Origin: Siphonodentalium dalli
Lineage: Eukaryota > Mollusca > Scaphopoda > Gadilida > Siphonodentaliidae
Direction of reading: 5' to 3'
NCBI GenBank assembly: GCA_032622095.1
Contig: CP136062.1
Span: forward strand, 199,213,887-199,277,886
DNA length: 64,000 nucleotides
The position numbers and the translations under genes are program-made. The notes beneath the pieces were generated by a model. It was not told the origin of the DNA. It searched no databases and worked only from the letters and a program-made list of their open reading frames with translations. Shown here one piece after another: positions 57,029 through 64,000 of the stretch. How positions within the stretch are numbered: position 1 is the stretch's first letter; every line of letters starts with the position of its first letter.

Positions 57029-58647
57029 TATGGCTACAAAGGCTTATGAGTGAGAATTACGTTATACAGAACGGTATTTTCTTATTTGTGCCGCGCATGT
57101 CGGGACAGTGATCACAACTGACAATAGATACGGCATTACATACGCTCCATATTTGACAATAAGTTTAGGATGGCATCCAATTCGGCCAACAAATCGAAGT
57201 TTCTCACATTTTCCTTCACAAACGTGACTGAGTTCGTTATCTGGGGACAAGGGAATTGTTAATCATGAGTTCACTGGTAACCATAAACAGACCTTAGAAC
57301 TCTACTATTGTTTCAATTAATTTAAGCTAATGAGTAATTTGTTGTCTTAAGGACTCATTTATTGGGGGAATACTTGATACAAGTCAGTGTATAGAAAGAT
57401 TAAAACAATCATCACTAATATGTGCCTTTTGGATCAGTTTAGATAAGTAATATCAATTTATATAATGTTTCTGAAGAAAATTTAAATTGTATGCCCAAAT
57501 TACCAGTCTCCCATTTCAAGTTGCATATCTCTGATGTGTTCAGGTGAAATATTTTATATTAAAGAAATTAGTTGTTATACAGAGGATTTTTTGTCAATAA
57601 AGAAATTACTTTTGCAGTATATAATATTGTGTTGCCAAACAGTTTTCAAGACATGCTACTACTTCCTGTTCTATAATTTGAGTATATATAGTCCTTAAAT
57701 GTTCTCTTAATCTACTCATCCTATGAGTCGTCAAAATGAACACTATTTCGGTTATTGTAGACATTCTCACATACATCGTTACATGGTTAGTCTGCGCTGA
57801 AACAAGATCATGTGTCAGATTAACATGAATCGTTGCAGCCAAAGCTTAGTTGTCACAGTCGATCGGGAGGAAGTATAATATGTCTGGTTTGTAGGACTCA
57901 ATCAAAGAGCGACCAGTCATGGCTGTCATGACATGGTACACCAGGCTTGGGAGTTAGTATGATGTGCCAATCACTGATATGGTTCGCACGAAGTTGTTGG
58001 TGTGATTTCTTAAGGAGTATGTGGCTGCTGGAGGTAGAAGATGTGTTCCAGTTTTCGGTTATACAACATGAGAACGTGTGCATTAATTTGTCGAATAGAC
58101 AACATTATGGCCCATCATAATATAGTCCACATGCAAACTCTTTGTATGATATATAGTGACGTCGTCAACATTAATAGATTACACAAATTGATGCAAATTT
58201 AAAGTCGCATCACATTTTACTGCTTTTGACTATTAAGACAAACGGATTCATTGTATAGGTATTTGTGAATGTCGTAGCCTGAATTAAAGCGTGAATTAGA
58301 GGTAAGGTTTCACACACCTCATTGGACAATAATGTCCGCTATGTCGTTCAAGGAAATGACACATGACCTATTTTTGGATTCGGTATGAAGAATTATCCTA
58401 GCTCCTATTCATTTAGAAACATAACATTCTAGTATTTCGACATGTACGTCAGTGGAATAAAAATAATAACAACTAGAGGTCAGATTCCATGGAATCAGAT
58501 ATACTTCCATGGTATCCCATGCCATGTGGGTGTTATGTGTATAGGTGTGTTCCTCTTCATGCGAATGTATATTGGTGCTTTGTGATCTGATGGTGGACTT
58601 GCATTGACATTTCTAAATAAGATATATATTCCAAAGGTTTATGTCAT
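57029..58647. other. No recognisable feature
   Basis: No gene, tandem array or long inverted repeat noticed. Minor open stretches at 57062-58083 lack motifs. Confidence 0.5.
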
Positions 58648-58733
58648 TTGGTTCGACCCACCGTGGATGATTAATGACAGTCTATTGCATGATGGTTGTG
58701 ACCAACTGAGCCACCATTCACCCCAGCCAATCA
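58648..58733 (-). repeat. tRNA-derived SINE head
   Basis: On the minus strand GGTGGCTCAGTTGGTCACAA contains a textbook A box (TGGCTCAGTTGG), and GGTGGGTCGAACC about 45 bases later is a near B box. No closed acceptor stem, so not a functional tRNA. Confidence 0.55.
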
Positions 58734-59099
58734 GTTCATTTTTAATCGGTAGGGATACATTTTAGAGCTAAGTATAACCTCTCCCCAGGACGCCCATATC
58801 ATATTCAACGATCACGAAATTTGTCGTGTCTGATTATATCGTAATCGACATATAGATCAAAAGGGTGTAAAGCATATTAATGTACCATAACTATGTTATT
58901 TCGCATTTATTGGATAGTTCTTTCAGTCTCGGATTCAGAATATTTTAGTTTTAATGGCGGAGGAGAGACCGCTTGGTTAATTAATTAATTAATTAGTATT
59001 TCAGTGCGTCATCTCTACACTATAGTCATTAACGTCTTTGTAATAGAGGTAACTGTAATCGAGAGATAACTATATCACAATCGATAATGCTAGCTGAGT
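58734..59099. other. (TTAA)n run, otherwise nothing
   Basis: A short TTAATTAATTAATTAATTAG run lies at 58977-58996. No gene. Confidence 0.7.
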
Positions 59100-60090
59100 G
59101 CCTACCCGTCCGCTCTGAAACTAATGTTGTCCTTATATACTACCAAACACATACAGTGTTCAAAATATAAAACACTTGGTTCGCGATTTGCCATGTTTTC
59201 CCGTTTACGAGTCTCGGTGGAATTTGCCAAAAGCCTCGACCCTCCCCGGGGTGTACGCCACATCTCCGTTGGACAGGTTACTTTTATAGTAGAGCGGACA
59301 TACCTATAGTATATCGGTGAAAATATTCATGCATTTGCCTTGCTCCTTGATAAGTCCGTTTGAATTTGCGTCATAAAGAGTGGGTTTGACTTTGAGTAAT
59401 ATATATCACCCGTTAACAACGTTACACGCTACCAGGGTTAAACCGTCCACTCTAAAACTTTGAAAAGCGTACGAATCTTGCGTTTAGATACTACTAATCA
59501 CATCCACTTGTCGAAAAGTTGTTATCTCAATGTCTAATTTTCGGAGTAATTTTCCCCATTTGATTTTCGGTAGAATTTGCCAAATCTGAACCCACTCCGA
59601 CACAAACACTCCGTTGAGCAGGTTGTGTTTATAGTAGAGATGTCAAATTTTGGAGGCGTACATACAGTATACCGGCTTACATGATACTGCATTAAACTCG
59701 CTCCTTCATTAGCTCGTTTGGATTTGGGGCTAAAAATAGGTTAGTGATAGACTATTTAAGTATACATATGTATGTTATATAGCGTTGTCACGAGTAAACC
59801 GTTCCATCTGAAAATTAGAAAATCGCACCGTAGATGCGCGTGAACACTACCCATCAGACGTATTCGTCTCGATGTTTGAATTCCCCTCCCTCTTTGCAAT
59901 TTTCGTGGAATTTTCCTAAAGTCTCAACCCACCCCGACTAGCATTCTCCGTTCGACAGGTTACTTTTAAAGTATAGCTGTCAAACTGTTGGGACATACAT
60001 ACAGTATGTCAACGTACCTGCTACGACATTATCTTGCTCTTTAATTAGCCGGTTTGGATTTGGCGGGAAAAATAGGTGCAATATTTCCGT
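59100..60090 (+). repeat. Degenerate tandem repeat, three ~350-bp units
   Basis: Unit starts near 59108, 59445 and 59801 (GTCCGCTCTGAAAC, GTCCACTCTAAAAC, GTTCCATCTGAAAA). Each contains TCTCCGTTGGACAGGTTACT-like and AGTATAGCTGTCAAA-like words, then GTTTGGATTTGGCG-like words. Old, diverged. Confidence 0.75.
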
Positions 60091-62692
60091 ACCCCGTAAC
60101 GCGGAAAGTCCTGGGAAAAACATTGTTAAGCGGTATATTCGTGTCTGGATCACTCGTCCAATTCGGAATATGCAATACAAAATTTAGAGCGCTGGACTTA
60201 TAACAAAAAAACAAACAAACAAACAAAACCTAGGTTTATACATCCTGGTGTATGGTGTATGCCTATCTATGGGCGGTAACTCCACAGGAAAGCGCGGACA
60301 CACAAGTTTTGATGCCCGTGGGCAGTACTGCATATCGAGGTGTCCATATGGTCCAAATTTGGATGCCCCGCTCCTCATAATTTCCGAGATTGTAAAATGA
60401 CATTATTTTCAGATAAAGGGAGATAACTCTGCGAGGATAGCGTGGACAATATTCGTTATGCGACTAAGGCATACAACTCATTTTCCCCAACATACTTACC
60501 AACTTTTAGTTTTCTACTGCGCATAACTTCCGAAATATAGTGATTATAAAAGTGTCGAGTATTTTAATAATAATAATAGTGAAAAATATTTTTTTTTTAA
60601 ATTTCACTCCGTGGTGAAGCGTTGGGCCGAACTTATGATATCTTCATTTTCTATAACCCTTAGATGCCTACATTCCCTAGAGATTTCACGGTCCTCCTGC
60701 CATTAGTTTCTGAGTATTTTCAATTAAATGGAAAACGGCCCCAATAGAAAAACAATATACTTCCTTGGTTACACCATGGAAGTATAATAATAGCTTCCGA
60801 CCGAGGCGTCCTGCATTGGCTGCATGCAACAGTATACGTGTATCAGGAACTAAATCTAAGCGAACGTCGCCATTCAGGGACCATATCACGTGACCCCATG
60901 GCAAACATATCATTCAGTGTTTTTGAAACACATGTAGATTCTGCATTCGACCATTCACGAAAAAAATAAAAGCCTGTCATGGAGTCTTTATTATTACCAC
61001 CTGATAAATATTAGGCATTGTCTGGAACTGTGTCATGGACACAGGATGTGTGAAGCCTTGCTTGAATATCAGGATTGTATTCTCGGGTTGCAGGAAAAAT
61101 GTAGCATAAAGACTTATTCTGAAAAAGAATTGCAATGTATCATATTATGCAACAACTTCAACAATTTACTAATATCGATGATGACCTACTTAAATCCTGT
61201 CAAGAATTTGTATGTGCTTTATGTGACAAGCCGACATGTATTCAAGTCGACGAATTACGATAATTTTTCTCCTGTTGTTAAACGAGAACAATAACAAAAC
61301 TGCAGACTTCTTAAGCAACACTTTTTTCTTGCAAACTATCAGGCAATTACTTGGCACAATAACTCAACCCATTCTGGAATGCCATGTCCTTATAACCCTA
61401 TGCAATTTGGGCTCCATATATATTCCTATGTTGTGTGGCATATATAACCACAGCCCTATCTATAGTGCACAAAGATACATGTTTATGGTTATATGATAAC
61501 GCTAGACAATGTGACATGAGGTGTCCCTAAAGTATGTCCCTTTACCTATATGCCCGTTTGAGTGTCACGTAAATATTGTTATCTCCTGGACGCAGAGCGG
61601 TAATAGTCAGCACCCATATGCACATGCATAAAACGAATCTATAATGAATCAATGATGAAGCAAGAATCAGGCGTAATCATGATCGGCCAGTCCATTCCCA
61701 TTGTCTCTTTCATGCCCGTCTGGTTCATAGCAAAGATCAGCACCATGCTACTATTATAATCTTCGGATTGTTAACAAACCCAAATGATTTCCGTTGACCC
61801 AGAATATATACTCACAAGCTGAGCAGAAACATAACAGCTGAACAGTGTCAAATATTTTTCCTAAAATCCTGAAGTACTGAACCTTTTGTCATACAGTGTA
61901 TCGAATCGCCCCGGGTGGCCCGGTCCACCCCAGCGCTAATATATAATCAAGCCATGGGAGTTCTGCTTGTCTCCCTCAAAGTTGAAAATAGGTCTGGCTA
62001 AAATGACCCCGCAACAGAAGTACCGGTATAGAAAGCATAGTCACCGTACATGAGATATATGGGTGCATTGGATTATATGGGTTTGGGTTTCCTTGACGGC
62101 CATCGCATGGTCGCTGCGTGAGGGGCCCGGAAGCCCTACATGTCAACAACGCATTGATGACACTTCATCCCTATCCAAATGCAGTTATAGAACTATTGAG
62201 ATTTGCAATTGGCTACAATGATTCAAGCGAACTGTTATTTGGCCACCGACATGTCAGGATGTACTGGTATTTGAAATGTGAGGATATCTGCATGGAATAC
62301 CGAAGTAGTGACAATTTTGACTTAACTGGCTACCCTGAGGATGAGCAGAGTTATTAGGCATTTTCGTCAATCAATTATTCATCACAATAAATGAGTTGGT
62401 ACAAGATATTAGAGTTCTTTAGTTTGTTGAGGAGCACCAGTGAGTGAATGCATTCTCAATGAACAATTCCATTATCCCCACATGACGAACCCAGTTTAAT
62501 TTGTGTCGGTAAGTTTGAAAATCTTCGATGTTGGTGGCCGTTTTGGATGCCATCTTAAAACAATTATCAAACATGAAGTGTCCGATGCTGTATATATCGT
62601 CAATTGTGTCTAGTGTCACAAAATGCGCCACAAAATAAGAAAATACCTCCCAGTAAAACGTAAGTCTCACCCATCAGCCTTTGCTAACCATA
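60091..62692. other. No recognisable gene
   Basis: An interrupted (CAAA)n tract lies at about 60207-60228 and T-rich runs at about 60588. Several short open stretches without motifs. GGGAGATAACTCTGCGAGGA at 60419 resembles reverse-oriented CAGAGTTATCTCCC at 49364, hinting at a dispersed repeat. Confidence 0.45.
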
Positions 62693-63643
62693 TGTGACCC
62701 GCTGAAATATATAAATATATAATCGGCTTTGTACACAAATTTAAATAAAAATTGTAAAAATATGACATAGTTGACAAAAAAGTGATCATGTGAGGTTTTG
62801 TGAATTTCCATTTTCTGGACCAGTATTCTCGTGTGACGTTTCCATACCACTATCAAAATTTAATCACAATGTTGTAACATTTTGAGAAATTAGTAAAAAA
62901 TACCATTTTTCACCATTTCCCCTCAAATTTTCATCTTAGAACATGTTCGGACAAAGTTGTTTATGATTCACCTTCATCAATCTCTACACTGTTTCATGTT
63001 ATGCCCCTAAAGCATTCTTTGCATGCGGCATTCTAAGTTTAAACTATGCAATTCATTTTTCTGAGAAAATTATATTTTAGGGGGTGGGGTTAAGTTTATG
63101 CCCACAGCGCATTTTCACAGATATATAATTATCAGTCCATATCCAAATTGTTTTGCTAGATCTTTGGGGCAAATTTTGAGATATGTTGTGCGTCAATAGC
63201 CCATGTGTTTCACAAGTTACATCCAATTATATGTGACACTATTTTTCAAAATTCAAGTAATTTTTCGCAATTTCAAAATATTTATCGCAATGTTTTCGAA
63301 CTAGCTTGTACATTGGTCCAGTGTTGTATCTCATGTTGTTTTATGGTGATCTGTAATTAATATAAACGATGTCTTGTTCACTTTATAACCACAGTCATAT
63401 TTTTATACGCTGACACTAGTCTTGTACTCGATGAAATTTTATTTTATTAAAGGGTAGGAGTTGTCTTCCTGGAAAAAATCTATTTTGGGACACATTCTGA
63501 AGCGGGCAACAATCAAAATCGGATGCGTCATATACTGACCTTTAATTTGATATATACAAATATTTGTTGGAGGCGGGGGGGGGGGGGGGGGGTTGCAGCT
63601 TACTTCTAAACTAGAGGCTTTCTGAGAATTGGCCCACGGACTA
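62693..63643 (+). mobile_element. ~0.95-kb dispersed element, inverted copy 2
   Basis: The tip TGTGACCCGCTGAAATATAT is preceded by TA at 62691. The other limit of homology is GGCCCACGGACTA at 63631-63643. A G18 run at 63575-63592 matches a CCCCCC run in copy 1. The tip shares TGTGACCCGC with the palindrome-bearing elements at 33011 and 63911. Confidence 0.8.
63575..63592 (+). repeat. G18 homopolymer
   Basis: Pure G run within the dispersed element; length may be affected by sequencing or assembly. Confidence 0.9.
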
Positions 63644-63910
63644 TAACTCCCAAACACATGCCACCCTTCTTAATTATGAAGACGCTCGTTGAGATGATCT
63701 ATCCAATACTTACTGTGTATACTGACCGAGCATATTGATGTAGCTATATATGTTGATTTTACGGGATCAGGTTATGCCGCAGTATAATTATACATGTAAC
63801 AGTAAAGTGTTTTTATTATAATTCCCCCACACACGACATTTGGCGGGGGATATATAAATGGGCTTTGTCCGTCCGTCCGAACTATGGAGCTCCCTGTCTC
63901 AGTCAACATA
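63644..63910. other. GTCC microsatellite end and small GC stem
   Basis: ATTTGGCGGGGGATATATAA and GTCCGTCCGTCCG at about 63838-63880 look like the terminus of another dispersed repeat. The CCCCC and GGGGG words flank CACACACGACATTTGGC. Confidence 0.4.
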
Positions 63911-64000
63911 TTTGACCCGCCATATCAAATCCAGTCGTAAGTGGGGATTTTTTTTACCCTGTGCCAATGCATTCTATTATATATGCGAGTCGACCATAGG
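63911..64000. mobile_element. Palindrome-bearing element, cut by right edge
   Basis: TTTGACCCGCCATATCAAAT, then CCAGTCGTAAGTGGGGATT, is the same outer arm as at 33011; the first hairpin begins at 63964 and is cut at the window end. Confidence 0.88.

Noticed and set aside
63575-63592. G18 run as a G-quadruplex regulatory element
   Set aside because: It is a homopolymer within a dispersed repeat, with a shorter matching run in the sister copy; length is also uncertain.

Overview
The window is AT-rich, repeat-dense nuclear DNA of a bilaterian animal. The one clear gene is an aminergic receptor exon with an animal-type intron position. The rest is interspersed foldback elements, minisatellites and tandem-core repeats, and the repeat style is reminiscent of molluscs or other lophotrochozoans (inference; no species-diagnostic gene is present). 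No reverse transcriptase, transposase, rRNA, CRISPR array or bacterial-type operon was seen.

Layout. 1-381: truncated palindromic TTAA element. 1548-2646 (minus): large exon of an alpha-1-adrenergic/octopamine-type GPCR, TM1 to TM6, ending at a consensus splice donor; the TM7 exon is not in the window. 2969-3426: foldback element. 4340-6554: degenerate tandem-core repeats and (TA)n tracts, with many TCAAGGTCA half-sites in the later part. 7532-7910: palindromic element inside a duplicated 54-bp sequence. 9133-9858: hairpin and tRNA-like SINE head. 9960-11035: duplicated segment with a 29/16-bp minisatellite. 11.2-25.6 kb: scattered, mostly decayed minus-strand fragments of an unrecognised multi-pass protein family, mixed with a nested foldback (12095-13111), a 21-bp minisatellite (14131-14612), large palindromes (15838-16038, 22678-22891) and a degenerate tandem array (23230-24370).

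26.4-36.4 kb: richest part for one element superfamily. It has paired ~66-bp quasi-palindromes between short terminal inverted repeats, mostly with TTAA flanks as in piggyBac-type elements, including one copy with a 493-bp TTAA element nested in it. A 64-bp satellite lies at 33730-34494. 36.4-43.3 kb: mostly unannotatable. 43.3-47.2 kb: two palindromes and a composite element with a 353-bp tandem core. 47.5-53.5 kb: minisatellite, hairpin, large TIR element and a nested foldback full of TAGTCA-type palindromes. 54.3-55.4 kb: duplicated palindromic elements. 56.1-63.6 kb: two inverted ~0.93-kb elements, a SINE-like head and a threefold ~350-bp repeat. The last 90 bases enter another palindromic element.

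The receptor is the only feature with a confident cellular role. The likely novelty is the palindromic superfamily: the same polarised hairpin pair is found inside at least four different outer terminal sequences, at least three with TTAA-like ends and one with TA-like ends.
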